A stretch of 64,000 bases of DNA. Source: Paenibacillus radicibacter (GTDB taxonomy: Bacteria; Bacillota; Bacilli; Paenibacillales; NBRC-103111). The translations under genes and the position numbers were made by a program. Positions 18,350 through 27,121 of the stretch are shown here, piece after piece. Positions within the stretch are counted from its first letter, which is position 1; each line of letters begins with the position of its first letter. The notes below the pieces were generated by a model, which searched no databases, was not told the origin of the DNA, and saw only the letters and a list, made by a program, of their open reading frames with translations. Location: positions 177,601 through 241,600 of the forward strand of contig NZ_JANQBC010000011.1 in assembly GCF_024721995.1 (NCBI RefSeq). Reading direction: 5' to 3'.

Positions 18350-18632
18350 TACCCATCCCACAAAAGGGACGAGCAAGCTCGCGGTACCACCCTGATTAGA
18401 TACTTTTTTTGGCACATAGCAAAAATAAGCATCTCTCTTCATTCATGATCATAACGGATTGTCATCCGGTTCCCTCTAGTGGAGTGACCTCATTTTCATA
18501 ATAAAAATAAGTCGTTCTCGTTCAAAGGACTGCTCAGGAGCGAACTTCAACAGCCTGTTTCCCTGGGTACGCTCTCAATCTGCGGCGTAACCTCCCTGTT
18601 AGGATGTACTGTATACTTTTCTCCGTCAACGC
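18350..18632 (-). promoter_or_regulatory. T-box leader of pheST
   Basis: The conserved T-box sequence AGGGTGGTACCGCG lies on the minus strand near 18395-18381, and the Stem I start GACGGAGAAAAGTA with its AGTA motif lies near 18626-18613. The leader senses uncharged tRNA (expected tRNA-Phe) and lets transcription pass when charging is low. A TTC triplet in the middle of the leader is a candidate specifier but was not proven by folding. Controlled genes are pheS and pheT. Confidence 0.85.
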
Positions 18633-18634
18633 AT

Positions 18635-18663
18635 TTTGTATATGGAATTCATAGTTATTGCAA
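18635..18663 (-). promoter_or_regulatory. Probable sigma-A promoter of the pheST leader
   Basis: TTGCAA (18663-18658), 17-nt spacer, TACAAA (18640-18635), placed just upstream of the T-box Stem I. The -10 box is only a moderate match. Confidence 0.5.
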
Positions 18664-18805
18664 CATATCTAATGACAACTATTATATGCAAAAGGAATCC
18701 CGGACGCAAGTGGTGAATGCAATCAGTAATATTAACCAATTTGTAATCTATCCTTCCCATATTAGGTACATAATAAAAGCATCAACCAACATTGGAGGGA
18801 AATTT

Positions 18806-19918
18806 ATGAAAATGCCATTCAAATTATTATCACTAAGTCTTGCAGGTTGCTGTCTACTTGCTGCCGCTTCTCCGACAACTTGGGCTAGCAGCACACCTCC
18901 ATCAACAGATCAGAAAGCGGTGACTCCAATCTCTGCGAAAGAACAACAACAATCTGTTAAAGTAACAACGAAATCCGTTAAAGAAAAAACAGAAACTCTC
19001 GAAGTTAACCTACAAATTCCGGTTGTTAGCGGAATGAAAGATAAAAAATATCAAGATCAGCTTAACGACATCATTGAACGTACAGCGATGAGAGGCTTAG
19101 AAGACATCAAGAAACAAGCTACAGCAGATTTTGCCGAGTTCAAAAAAGAAGGCATCAAGGTGCAGCCCTATACGTTTGACTCCATCTATGAAGTTAAAGC
19201 AGATGGCAATGCAGCCGACAACAACATCCTATCCCTTCGCTTAGTAACAAGTGAATACACAGGTGGTGCTCACGGTAATCCGCGTGTGGATACATATAAT
19301 GTGTTAAATGCTGATGAAGCGAAGCTAGTTGAGCTCCAAGACTTACTTGGTGCAAACTACAAGCAAACCGTAGATGCTCATATTAAAGCAGAGATTGCAA
19401 AAGCACCTGATAACTATTTTGCAGGAGATATGGGATTTAAGGGTATTAGCGACACACAGCTATTCTTCGTGAACAAAGGCGATGCTGTTATTACATTTAA
19501 CGTGTACGAAATTGCGCCTTACTCATCAGGAACACCTGAATTCCGCATTCCGATTGCAAAAGAAACCAGCGGTGCAAACCAGCTAATTGTCAGTGGTAAG
19601 GCAGTATCTAAAGAAGAAGCTGCCATTTTCGTGAATGATAAAGGTGTTACGATGGTTCCTCTACGCGCTGTTGCTTCCAAGCTTGGTTTCGCACTTAACT
19701 GGAATCCAGATAAAGAAAGCACTGATCTACACAAAGACGCGATCTGGACATCGCTAACGAAAGATGTGGATGCTTACATCATTGGTAAAATGGCTCCGTT
19801 CCCACTAGGAACTGCTCCAACAATTGTTGAAGGTAAAATGTTCGTTCCACTTGCATTCTTCTCTGATGTATTAAAAGCAGACGTGAAGGTGAGCGGCGGT
19901 TCGATTAGCATTATGTAA
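18806..19918 (+). CDS. Secreted protein with DUF4163/DUF3298 and stalk (copper amine oxidase N-like) domains
   Basis: 370 aa. Signal peptide MKMPFKLLSLSLAGCCLLAA with cleavage near ASS; residues about 55-250 match the PdaC/RsiV-like DUF4163 plus DUF3298 region (SEYTGGAHGNPRVDTYN is typical); the C-terminal about 75 residues form a 'copper amine oxidase N-terminal' stalk domain (GVTMVPLRAVASKLGF, MFVPLAFFSDVL) often used for surface attachment in Paenibacillaceae. Start ATG 18806 is 8 nt after GGAGGG; the longer frame upstream lacks a site. Probably monocistronic with its own terminator. Exact role unknown. Confidence 0.85.
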   Translation: MKMPFKLLSLSLAGCCLLAAASPTTWASSTPPSTDQKAVTPISAKEQQQSVKVTTKSVKEKTETLEVNLQIPVVSGMKDKKYQDQLNDIIERTAMRGLEDIKKQATADFAEFKKEGIKVQPYTFDSIYEVKADGNAADNNILSLRLVTSEYTGGAHGNPRVDTYNVLNADEAKLVELQDLLGANYKQTVDAHIKAEIAKAPDNYFAGDMGFKGISDTQLFFVNKGDAVITFNVYEIAPYSSGTPEFRIPIAKETSGANQLIVSGKAVSKEEAAIFVNDKGVTMVPLRAVASKLGFALNWNPDKESTDLHKDAIWTSLTKDVDAYIIGKMAPFPLGTAPTIVEGKMFVPLAFFSDVLKADVKVSGGSISIM

Positions 19919-19933
19919 ATAAGATTATTGCGG

Positions 19934-19959
19934 AAAGCCTCAGCGATGAGGCTTTTTTG
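19934..19959 (+). terminator. Intrinsic terminator
   Basis: AAAGCCTCA-GCG-ATGAGGCTTTTTT hairpin directly after the DUF3298/stalk gene. Confidence 0.88.
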
Positions 19960-20048
19960 CTATTTTCAGGGCATATACAAGAAGGAGTTGAATTACATTT
20001 TATTGAATTTGTTATAAACAGATGTCACTACTATCAAGGAGAATTTTT

Positions 20049-20507
20049 ATGAGCCATATATATCGGATTAAGAATCCGTTAGCGTTCAAGACTATGACTG
20101 CAACGATGTTTTTTTCATTCACTTCCTATCGGGATATAGTCCGATTCACAAGGGTAAATGAAAAAGGTTTAATGTACTATCTTGTCATTGTGATAGGAAT
20201 TGTATGTCTATCTGTTCTATTCATAACGATATTTCGTATGTTCATGAGGCCAGCGTCAATCGAAATCCTACCTCATTCCCTAATCATAAAAGGCATCCAA
20301 ATCGAACCACAATCTATCCAAAGAATCAAAATAGATCCTGAATTTAAAACTTCTATCGGTATCCAACTAGTTGGTAAAAGACTTGTTCCTATTAAATATT
20401 GTTTCCGTTTCGTGGATAAGGACGAGGTTGCCCTCCAAAACCTTCGGGCTTGGGCAGACGATAATCATATTGAGATCAAAGAAGGATCTTTTATGAGATG
20501 GATGTAA
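20049..20507 (+). CDS. Membrane protein of unknown function, paralogue A
   Basis: 152 aa. Two hydrophobic helices in the N-terminal half are followed by a soluble C-terminal domain (SIEILPHSLIIKGIQIEPQS) that looks like a bacterial PH-like beta domain. Start ATG 20049 follows AAGGAG by 7 nt. It is directly followed by a paralogue (20519-20968) with the same layout; the C-terminal block IEPQSIQRIKI / LEPSSIKRIKI is strongly conserved between the two. Function unknown; the pair likely arose by tandem duplication. Confidence 0.75.
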   Translation: MSHIYRIKNPLAFKTMTATMFFSFTSYRDIVRFTRVNEKGLMYYLVIVIGIVCLSVLFITIFRMFMRPASIEILPHSLIIKGIQIEPQSIQRIKIDPEFKTSIGIQLVGKRLVPIKYCFRFVDKDEVALQNLRAWADDNHIEIKEGSFMRWM

Positions 20508-20518
20508 GGGAAAATTAT

Positions 20519-20968
20519 ATGGAAAATGTGTATCAGGTTAAAAACCCATCAGAGATACCTATGGTTATTCTAACGACGTTTCAATTAGGTTTGTTCTCAT
20601 ACTTTTGGTACACGATTGATAATATTGGATTCATGTATTACCTCAACATTGGATTCAGAGTGTTTATACTGATCTATTTAATTCTATTAATCATCCGTAT
20701 GATTAGACAGCAAAAAGAAATCCGAATCACACCTGATAAACTAGTTGTTAGAGGCACACAGCTAGAACCTAGCTCCATCAAGAGAATTAAGATACATACA
20801 GTCTTTAACACAAGAATCGGTATACAACCCATCGGTAAACAATTTATTCCCACAAAATATTATTTTCAATTCAAGCATAGTGAGGATGATGCTATTAAAG
20901 CGCTTCGCACTTGGGCTAATGAGAATCAGGTTGAAGTCAAAGAAGGTCATTTTTTAGCTTGGTGGTAA
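20519..20968 (+). CDS. Membrane protein of unknown function, paralogue B
   Basis: 149 aa, with two membrane helices and the same C-terminal beta-rich domain as the preceding gene (ITPDKLVVRGTQLEPSS; IGIQPIGKQFIPTKYYF). It starts at ATG 20519, 11 nt after the stop of paralogue A, with AAGGG upstream, so both are translated from one mRNA that ends at the strong terminator at 20997. No known function. Confidence 0.75.
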   Translation: MENVYQVKNPSEIPMVILTTFQLGLFSYFWYTIDNIGFMYYLNIGFRVFILIYLILLIIRMIRQQKEIRITPDKLVVRGTQLEPSSIKRIKIHTVFNTRIGIQPIGKQFIPTKYYFQFKHSEDDAIKALRTWANENQVEVKEGHFLAWW

Positions 20969-20996
20969 TTCTTAATTATGACTTAATTTAAATAAT

Positions 20997-21045
20997 ACCC
21001 ATAGACTAGACACTTTAAAAAGTGTCTAGTCTATGGGTATTTTTG
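20997..21045. terminator. Strong palindromic terminator
   Basis: A perfect stem of about 20 bp (ACCCATAGACTAGACACTTT and its complement, to 21038) followed by ATTTTTG. Long AT-containing stem with a very small loop, usable from the plus strand. Confidence 0.85.
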
Positions 21046-21142
21046 AATTCACTATTAAAAATTACATATTATTAACTAGAAATTTATTTTTCTATCGTAT
21101 CCTCTCAAATAAGAAGTTAAGAAGCTAAAGGAGAGAATAACG

Positions 21143-22129
21143 ATGAATACATCACTTCAAATACTTAAAAGAATCGGAATTACAATGCTTGTCCTTGTGT
21201 TAGTAACAACCCTTACAGTTATGATTAATAACAAAGTTCAACTTAATAAAGAGGCTGAGCTCTTAAAAGCTAACGGAACGATCACCTCTATTAATGGAAA
21301 CAAAATTCATGTATATGAGGAAGGAAGTGGCGCGGACACCTATGTGTTCATGTCGGGATCCGGCATAGCATCTCCGATGTACGAACTGAAAGGACTCTAC
21401 CGCAAATTCTCACAACAAAACAAGATTGCAGTTGTTGAGCGTGCTGGTTATGGATATAGCGATGTGTCAAGCGATAATCGAGACATCGCTATAATATTAG
21501 AACAGACAAGAGCTGCACTTACACAGAGTGGAAATACGCCACCTTATATCCTAATACCCCATTCGATATCTGGTATCGAGGCAATTTATTGGGCACAGAA
21601 ATACCCACAAGAAATCAAGGGTATCATCGCCCTAGATATTGGTCTGCCTGAGCAGTATGTCTCCCATCCATTAGGATTTATAGATTCGATTATAGTTCGG
21701 GGAGAACGATTATTAACTGAACTAGGATTTCATCGATTTGCACCTGAAATGGTTTACAACCCTGAAGTCATTCGGCAATCATTTCTGACGGAATCTGAGA
21801 AGAACTTGTACAAGGCAATATCATACAAACAAATTTTCAATCGAGATATGGAGCAAGAGCTGCTGCAGAGCTACAATAACAGTATAAAATCAACACTGCT
21901 TCCCTATCCGCAGGACACACCCATCCTGTTCTTAGATGCAGTTGCAGATCAATATAAGGACTCCATATACACGATTCAAAGACAAAAAGACTATAAAGCA
22001 TTCGCAGCGAAGCTTCGCTTATCTGATGTCAGAACACTTCGTGGGACACACAGCATTTATCTCTATACTCCCGACGAGATCTACCAGCTAGCGAGCGAAT
22101 TTATCAAGAAAACGAATCAGAAAGGCTGA
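21143..22129 (+). CDS. Membrane-anchored alpha/beta hydrolase
   Basis: 328 aa. An N-terminal transmembrane helix (IGITMLVLVLVTTLTVMI) anchors an alpha/beta-hydrolase fold facing outside. Visible are the oxyanion-loop region FMSGSGIASP, the nucleophile elbow variant PHSISGIEA (Ser), a candidate acid in FLDAVADQ and the catalytic His in RGTHSIYLY. AAAGGAGAG precedes ATG 21143. It stands 4 bp before a response-regulator/histidine-kinase pair and is probably co-transcribed with it, so it may be the output or an accessory of that system. Substrate unknown. Confidence 0.82.
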   Translation: MNTSLQILKRIGITMLVLVLVTTLTVMINNKVQLNKEAELLKANGTITSINGNKIHVYEEGSGADTYVFMSGSGIASPMYELKGLYRKFSQQNKIAVVERAGYGYSDVSSDNRDIAIILEQTRAALTQSGNTPPYILIPHSISGIEAIYWAQKYPQEIKGIIALDIGLPEQYVSHPLGFIDSIIVRGERLLTELGFHRFAPEMVYNPEVIRQSFLTESEKNLYKAISYKQIFNRDMEQELLQSYNNSIKSTLLPYPQDTPILFLDAVADQYKDSIYTIQRQKDYKAFAAKLRLSDVRTLRGTHSIYLYTPDEIYQLASEFIKKTNQKG

Positions 22130-22133
22130 AACA

Positions 22134-22805
22134 ATGAGAAGTTATAATGTTTTATTAGTAGAAGATGACACTGCCATTGGAGATATCATGCAGAGAATTT
22201 TAAAACGAGAAGGATACAATGTTTGTTGGAAGACCGATGGAACTACCGTGCTTCAAGAGATCCGAGAAATGGATTTGATTATCATGGATGTGATGCTGCC
22301 GGGTGAAGATGGCTATCAACTCTCGAAACGAATCAAACAACTCGGATTACAGATTCCAATTATTTTCTTATCTGCTCGAAGCGACATGGATAGCAAATTG
22401 CAGGGACTAACAATCGGAGAGGATTATATGGTCAAGCCCTTTGATCCAAGAGAACTGCTACTTCGAATGAAGAAGATGCTAGATTATCATTATGGTACAT
22501 TCACTCAAATTAACCATGTCTACATCGATGCCGAAAGGCGCAGAGTTTTCCTAATGGACTTGCAGCATGAGGTTGAATTTACAGCTATTGAAAGGAAAAT
22601 ATTTTTCTACCTTTACGATAATCGGGATCGGATCTTGACCAAAGATCATTTCCTCGAACATCTATGGCAATTAGAAGACAGAAGTCCAAATATCGTAATT
22701 GTGCATATCAAAAACATTCGAGCAAAAATTCAGGATACCGAAGGAGAAGTCATTCAGAATCTATACGGAGAAGGGTATCGACTTAATACCTACAAGAAAA
22801 AATGA
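22134..22805 (+). CDS. OmpR-family response regulator
   Basis: 223 aa. Receiver domain with acidic pair EDD (residues 10-12), phosphoacceptor D52 in IIMDVMLPGEDG, conserved Ser (LSARS) and Lys (MVKPFDP); C-terminal winged-helix DNA-binding domain (about 130-220; LTKDHFLEHLWQ, VVIVHIKNIRAKI-like). It overlaps the following kinase gene by 4 bp (ATGA). Expected to regulate its neighbours when phosphorylated by that kinase. Confidence 0.93.
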   Translation: MRSYNVLLVEDDTAIGDIMQRILKREGYNVCWKTDGTTVLQEIREMDLIIMDVMLPGEDGYQLSKRIKQLGLQIPIIFLSARSDMDSKLQGLTIGEDYMVKPFDPRELLLRMKKMLDYHYGTFTQINHVYIDAERRRVFLMDLQHEVEFTAIERKIFFYLYDNRDRILTKDHFLEHLWQLEDRSPNIVIVHIKNIRAKIQDTEGEVIQNLYGEGYRLNTYKKK

Positions 22806-23788
22806 AATTAAAGAAAAAATACCAACTACTCTTATTATCCGCTGTTGTGAGCGTACCTTTATTACTGCTATCTATTGGCGTATTGACGAGTGTCATTTAC
22901 AATCTATACTTTAAATCGCAAAATAATGATATCCCATTTCATGCTTCCTTTGCATACCCAGCTATGTTAGTTGTATTTGGCTTATCCTTATTATTACTAT
23001 CCGTTCTATTCTCGCGATCAATTAGTGCGTTATTGAATCAAATCAATCTTTTGAATCGAACAATTCGAAATCTGGCCAGTCATGAAAAAATCCCGAACAA
23101 AATCAATATACACAGCGACGATGAAATGGGAGCTCTCATTCGATCCGTTAATCTATTGATTGATCGTACAACCTATCGAGAGCTTGAACTGAAGCAACAA
23201 CAGGACATGCAAAAAGAGCTTCTTCAAAAGCTACGACATGATATTAGTACGCCACTGACGGCTGTTCGTTTGCAGTTGTTTGATATGGAAGCGCAGCACG
23301 AATGTCAATGTACGAATATCGAATCGCTAAGTCAACAGATTCAATATATTGCGGAGCTAACCAAGGAGATTCATATCCAATCCACGGAAACATTAGATAG
23401 TTCCTATATCCTGAGTGAAAATATGAATGTCCTTGACGTACTTGAGACGGTGGTTCGAAAGTGGGGCTATTTGTACAACATGAATGAAATCGAACTGCAC
23501 TTCCATCCTGTTGATAAAACATTGATTTGGAACTGCAATGTGCTATGGACACAAAGGCTCTTTGATAATATTTTACAGAATACGTTACGCCATTCAAAGG
23601 CAACGATGCTGGATGTAGTGATCGAGCATGGTGTAGTATCGATTCGCGACAATGGAATTGGTTTCGATAAGAACAACCATCCTAAAGGGCTAGGGTTAAA
23701 GATCATTGAGGACATCGCCCGTCTGTTTCAGATCGAATATACACTGAAATCCAATGAACATGGAACTCTGTTCCGATTACAACAGTAA
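22802..23788 (+). CDS. Sensor histidine kinase
   Basis: 328 aa. Two membrane helices (about residues 10-35 and 52-75) with a very short extracytoplasmic loop, a HAMP-like region, a HisKA box with H146 in KLRHDISTPLTAVRLQL, and an HATPase domain with the N box (FDNILQNTLRHSKA) and G boxes (IRDNGIGFD, GLGLKIIEDIA). The tiny external loop suggests intramembrane sensing. Translationally coupled to the response regulator. Confidence 0.92.
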   Translation: MKLKKKYQLLLLSAVVSVPLLLLSIGVLTSVIYNLYFKSQNNDIPFHASFAYPAMLVVFGLSLLLLSVLFSRSISALLNQINLLNRTIRNLASHEKIPNKINIHSDDEMGALIRSVNLLIDRTTYRELELKQQQDMQKELLQKLRHDISTPLTAVRLQLFDMEAQHECQCTNIESLSQQIQYIAELTKEIHIQSTETLDSSYILSENMNVLDVLETVVRKWGYLYNMNEIELHFHPVDKTLIWNCNVLWTQRLFDNILQNTLRHSKATMLDVVIEHGVVSIRDNGIGFDKNNHPKGLGLKIIEDIARLFQIEYTLKSNEHGTLFRLQQ

Positions 23789-23821
23789 AAAAGTACACAT
23801 CTACACAAAGATTCAGTTAAT

Positions 23822-23862
23822 AAAAGGCAAAGCTCTCAAATTCAGAGAGCCTTGCCTTCTCA
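23822..23862. terminator. Hairpin terminator between convergent units
   Basis: AAGGCAAAGCTCTC (about 23825-23838) pairs with GAGAGCCTTGCCTT (about 23846-23859); T-rich flanks exist on the minus strand (TTTTATT), weaker on the plus strand. Confidence 0.65.
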
Positions 23863-23885
23863 TTTGATAGTTATCTGATCAGGGT

Positions 23886-24018
23886 AAACTCAGTGCGTCG
23901 TACCCCCGCCCTCACGAATATCCACTTTACTCTCTAGACTCGCTTGTATCGCCAAGGTCAGACCCTACACAATCGTATCCATACTCATACTAGGCTGTCC
24001 GGGATGAGCTGCCGCTTT
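23886..24018 (-). pseudogene. Decayed duplicate of the pcp 3' end
   Basis: About 133 bp match the last 43 codons of the intact pcp gene (26055-26187) with roughly nine differences. Read in the pcp frame it keeps [13 protein letters not shown] and the terminal REGGGTTH, but the Gln codon after DTIV is TAG, so it is broken. There is no start. Together with intact pcp it brackets the lysS cassette as a direct repeat. Confidence 0.88.
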
Positions 24019-24148
24019 CTAAATTAACAAAAGTAGGTCGATCCTCTTATTTATTACGCCTCTTCTTACTTATTCTTGTTCGTGGATAGAGGTTAATGAA
24101 AACCTCTAAATCCCCATCCATCTCTTCGAATGTGCTCAAGATTAAACT

Positions 24149-25609
24149 CTAAAGTTTTTTAGTCAACGGAAACAATACACAATCTTTAATCGTATCACTA
24201 TCTGTCAGCACCATTAACAAGCGTTCAACGCCAAATCCCCAACCCGAAATAGGGGGCATCCCATATTCCATCGCCACTAAATAATCTTCATCCATCTCCA
24301 TAGCTTCTAAGTCTCCATTGCTTTTAAGAAGAGCTTGATCCTCTAGCCTTCTTCTTTGCTCTAATGGGTCAACCAGCTCAGAATAGGCATTAATTATTTC
24401 CGCTCCATTCACCACCAATTGGAACCGATCTGTAAGAGCAGGATTCTGATCATTACCTCTAGCCAATGGGGATAATTCGATCGGATGTTGAACTAAAAAA
24501 GTCGGTTTGATCAGCTGAGGTCGGCACATTTTCTTGTATAGAAGATCAATGAAATTACCTCTGCCTAAAGATTCAACTTCCGATTGTTCGAACTGGATGT
24601 TATGCCGCTGGGTCTCTTGGTATAAATCTTTCACATCAGGATAAAGGTCTATATCAATACCAGTATCTCTGAAGATTAGATCTCTAAAGGAGACAATGTC
24701 CCAATCTAATGAAAAATCAATGATATGATCATTCATTGTTATGGTAGTTGTATGGAAGGTTCGATCCAGTATATACAAGACCATATCTCGCATTAATTTC
24801 ATCGTATCCAGATAGTTCCAATATGCGGCATATCCTTCAACCATCGTGAATTCTTGAAGATGCTGAGGACTGATCCCTTCATTTCGAAAGCACTTTGCAA
24901 ATTCAAATACTTTGGTAAACCCCCCTACAATTAATCTTTTCAAATAAGTTTCAGGGGCAATCCGTAAGTTTAATTCTGTGTCTAAGGAGTTATGATAGGT
25001 TCGAAAAGGTTTAGCAATTGCACCCGAGGAAGTATGCTGTAAGACTGGTGTTTCAACTTCCAGGAAATTATGATCCTCAAAAAATCTCCGAATGGCACTT
25101 ACCATTTTCGTTCTAGCTAGTAACCGGGCTTGGGTTTCCTTTGTCATGATTAAATCCAAGTAACGTTGTCTATACCTTGTTTCAATGGACGTTAATCCGT
25201 GCCATTTTTCCGGCAAAGTACGCAGAGCTTTCCCAAGAAATTCACAGCTATTAATTCGAAGTGTTTTCTCATTCGTCTTGGTCGTATACATATGACCTTC
25301 AACACCGATAAAATCTCCAATGTCGATGAATTTATCAAATTGATTATAAGATACCTCACTAACCTCTTCCTTGCTCAAAAGAAGTTGTAAACTCCCTTCA
25401 ATGTTCGCTACGGTAATAAACATAAATTTACTGAACTTGCGAATACCCATTATTCTCCCAGCAACTCGTACACCGGATGTTCTATCTTTAAGCAGGGCTG
25501 CCTCATCAAGCTCAGCGTTTATCGTAAATTTATCAGGATACAACAGGATTCCCTGAGATCTTAAATCCTCTAATTTCTCTAACCGAAGGTTCATTTGTTC
25601 ATTACTCAT
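24149..25609 (-). CDS. lysS: Lysyl-tRNA synthetase, class II, T-box regulated
   Basis: 486 aa. N-terminal OB-fold anticodon-binding domain (VRVAGRIMGIRKFSKFMFIT) and class II core: motif 1 region RFFEDHNFLEVETPVL, motif 2 with FRNEG and LQEFTMVEGYAAY, motif 3 GWGFGVERLLMVLTDSD. It charges tRNA-Lys. Several signature positions are divergent from ordinary Bacillus-type LysS, and Firmicute genomes usually keep the housekeeping lysS elsewhere (near folate genes), so this is probably a second copy. It has its own promoter and T-box and sits between two copies of the pcp 3' end, suggesting acquisition by transfer. Confidence 0.92.
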   Translation of the reverse strand: MSNEQMNLRLEKLEDLRSQGILLYPDKFTINAELDEAALLKDRTSGVRVAGRIMGIRKFSKFMFITVANIEGSLQLLLSKEEVSEVSYNQFDKFIDIGDFIGVEGHMYTTKTNEKTLRINSCEFLGKALRTLPEKWHGLTSIETRYRQRYLDLIMTKETQARLLARTKMVSAIRRFFEDHNFLEVETPVLQHTSSGAIAKPFRTYHNSLDTELNLRIAPETYLKRLIVGGFTKVFEFAKCFRNEGISPQHLQEFTMVEGYAAYWNYLDTMKLMRDMVLYILDRTFHTTTITMNDHIIDFSLDWDIVSFRDLIFRDTGIDIDLYPDVKDLYQETQRHNIQFEQSEVESLGRGNFIDLLYKKMCRPQLIKPTFLVQHPIELSPLARGNDQNPALTDRFQLVVNGAEIINAYSELVDPLEQRRRLEDQALLKSNGDLEAMEMDEDYLVAMEYGMPPISGWGFGVERLLMVLTDSDTIKDCVLFPLTKKL

Positions 25610-25665
25610 GCTTATTCAATCCAATTTTTTTCGGGATTTATATACACATATACAACTCTAAACAA

Positions 25666-25965
25666 CAAAAAAACTCTCACCCCCAAGATTATTCATCTTG
25701 AGGACGAGAGTTGTTAGCTTCGTGGTACCACCTCAGTTTTATTGATACGTTACCATATCAATCTCTTCGGGTACGGCAATATGTAATTGATTATACCCTA
25801 TCTCAATAACGGGAGAACCCGTCGCAGCATCACTAAGCATAACATCTTAGATCCGTGCGAAGCTCTGAGCCTTTTTTCATTAAGATTATTTATACTCCTT
25901 CACACCAAACAGGAGCTCTCTGCAAATAATTAATCAAAATTACTTTTCTCATCGTCGCCGCATAT
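25666..25965 (-). promoter_or_regulatory. T-box leader of lysS with intrinsic terminator
   Basis: On the minus strand: Stem I start GACGATGAGAAAAGTA (about 25955-25940) with the AGTA motif, T-box core GAGGTGGTACCACG (about 25734-25721), and a terminator stem AACTCTC/GAGAGTT followed by TTTTTTTG (25713-25666). An A-rich stretch (GAAAAAAGG, near 25878) offers AAA or AAG as Lys specifier. Uncharged tRNA-Lys should allow read-through. Confidence 0.85.
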
Positions 25966-25988
25966 TATTTTTGTTGAAAATTAAAAAT

Positions 25989-26017
25989 ATTTTAGCAAAA
26001 TTTTATTATGAAGTCAA
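25989..26017 (-). promoter_or_regulatory. Sigma-A promoter of the lysS T-box transcript
   Basis: TTGACT (26017-26012), 17-nt spacer, TAAAAT (25994-25989), ending about 30 nt before T-box Stem I. Confidence 0.75.
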
Positions 26018-26058
26018 ATTTTTCCCATAATCCATAGCTACCTTAAACTAAATAAAAC

Positions 26059-26706
26059 TCAGTGCGTCGTACCCCCACCCTCGCGAATATCCACTTTACT
26101 CTCTAGACTCGCTTGAATCGCCAAGGTCAGACCCTGCACAATCGTATCCATACTCATACTAGACTGTCCGGGATGTGCTACTGCTTGTTCAGGTAAAAAG
26201 GGAATATGTATGAATCCGCCTCGCGTATGATTGCCTCCCATTTCAAGGGAATGCATCAGACCGTAAAACAAATGATTACACACGAACGTCCCTGCTGTAT
26301 GGGAAACGGATGCTGGAACGTTGTTATCACGCAACTTCTTAACGATCGCTTTAATCGGTAGCGTAGACCAATAAGCAGTCGGACCCTCTGGTACAATCGG
26401 TTCGTCAATTGGCTGATTACCTGCATTGTCAGGAATACGCGCATCATCTATGTTAATCGCAACCCGCTCCACGGTAATATCCACTCTGCCCCCTCCTTGT
26501 CCAACACAGATGATGAGTGCTGGTTTCACTTCCACCAGACAGTCATTCAATCGCTTTAATGACTCCCCAAACACAGTCGGAATCATCCGAGACACAACCG
26601 TATAACCATCGATATGAAGTCCATCTAGTCGCTTGACCCCTTCCAGTGCAGGATTAATTTTCTCCCCACCGAATGGATCAAACCCCGTCAATAGAATGTT
26701 TGGCAT
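26059..26706 (-). CDS. pcp: Pyrrolidone-carboxylate (pyroglutamyl) peptidase
   Basis: 215 aa, the same length as B. subtilis Pcp. It removes N-terminal pyroglutamate from peptides in the cytoplasm. Seen are the start [20 protein letters not shown], the catalytic Glu region ([20 protein letters not shown]), the Cys in [15 protein letters not shown] and the His in [15 protein letters not shown] 26706 with GGGGG 8 nt upstream is preferred to ATG 26712. Its 3' end is duplicated downstream of lysS. Confidence 0.95.
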   Translation of the reverse strand: MPNILLTGFDPFGGEKINPALEGVKRLDGLHIDGYTVVSRMIPTVFGESLKRLNDCLVEVKPALIICVGQGGGRVDITVERVAINIDDARIPDNAGNQPIDEPIVPEGPTAYWSTLPIKAIVKKLRDNNVPASVSHTAGTFVCNHLFYGLMHSLEMGGNHTRGGFIHIPFLPEQAVAHPGQSSMSMDTIVQGLTLAIQASLESKVDIREGGGTTH

Positions 26707-26735
26707 GCTCATACCCCCATGGATTCAAAATAAGC

Positions 26736-26766
26736 ATTAAAAAAAGCCTCATGACTGAGGCTTATT
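26736..26766. terminator. Terminator between the tRNA genes and pcp
   Basis: AAGCCTCA-TGAC-TGAGGCTT hairpin with a flanking A/T run. On the minus strand it lies downstream of the tRNA genes and upstream of pcp, with T-rich sequence following. Confidence 0.8.
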
Positions 26767-26777
26767 AGTTGTAAATT

Positions 26778-26851
26778 TGGAGCGGGTGATGGGAATCGAA
26801 CCCACGCTATTAGCTTGGAAGGCTAAAGTTCTACCATTGAACTACACCCGC
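26778..26851 (-). tRNA. tRNA-Gly (anticodon TCC)
   Basis: On the minus strand a full cloverleaf: acceptor GCGGGTG/CACCCGC, D arm GTTCAATGGTAGAAC, anticodon loop with TCC, T arm GGGTTCGATTCCC, and an encoded CCA end. Confidence 0.96.
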
Positions 26852-26878
26852 ATATGAAGTTAGTAACAGAATAGAAAA

Positions 26879-26955
26879 TGGTCGGGACGACACGATTTGA
26901 ACATGCGACCCCCTGGACCCAAACCAGGTGCTCTACCAAGCTGAGCTACGTCCCG
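26879..26955 (-). tRNA. tRNA-Pro (anticodon TGG)
   Basis: Minus-strand cloverleaf beginning CGGGACG, with anticodon stem CCTGG/CCAGG around loop TTTGGGT (anticodon TGG), T-loop GTTCAAATC and encoded CCA. It is 27 bp upstream of tRNA-Gly and probably shares its transcript. Confidence 0.96.
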
Positions 26956-27060
26956 TTAAAAAAATCTGTTATGTAATTACGATGAACACAAGGAATATCT
27001 TAACATGATTTCAGTTACTTCGCAACACTAAATATCCGTCCAAATGTTTACAATTTGATT

Positions 27061-27089
27061 TTGACAGGCTTACCTAATTAGCGTTTAAT
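27061..27089 (+). promoter_or_regulatory. Sigma-A promoter of the aldo/keto reductase gene
   Basis: TTGACA (27061-27066), 17-nt spacer, TTTAAT (27084-27089), 33 bp before the ATG. Confidence 0.75.
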
Positions 27090-27121
27090 GAACATAGAAT
27101 ATAGAAGAAGGAGTGGTAAAG

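Noticed and set aside
18260..18442. 60-codon frame on the minus strand within the pheST leader
   Set aside because: It lies inside the T-box antiterminator/terminator region, has no convincing ribosome binding site and its sequence is explained by RNA structure.
23800..26100. Prophage or integrative element at pcp
   Set aside because: The layout looks att-like, but there is no integrase or other mobile gene between the repeats; only a cassette-type insertion is claimed.
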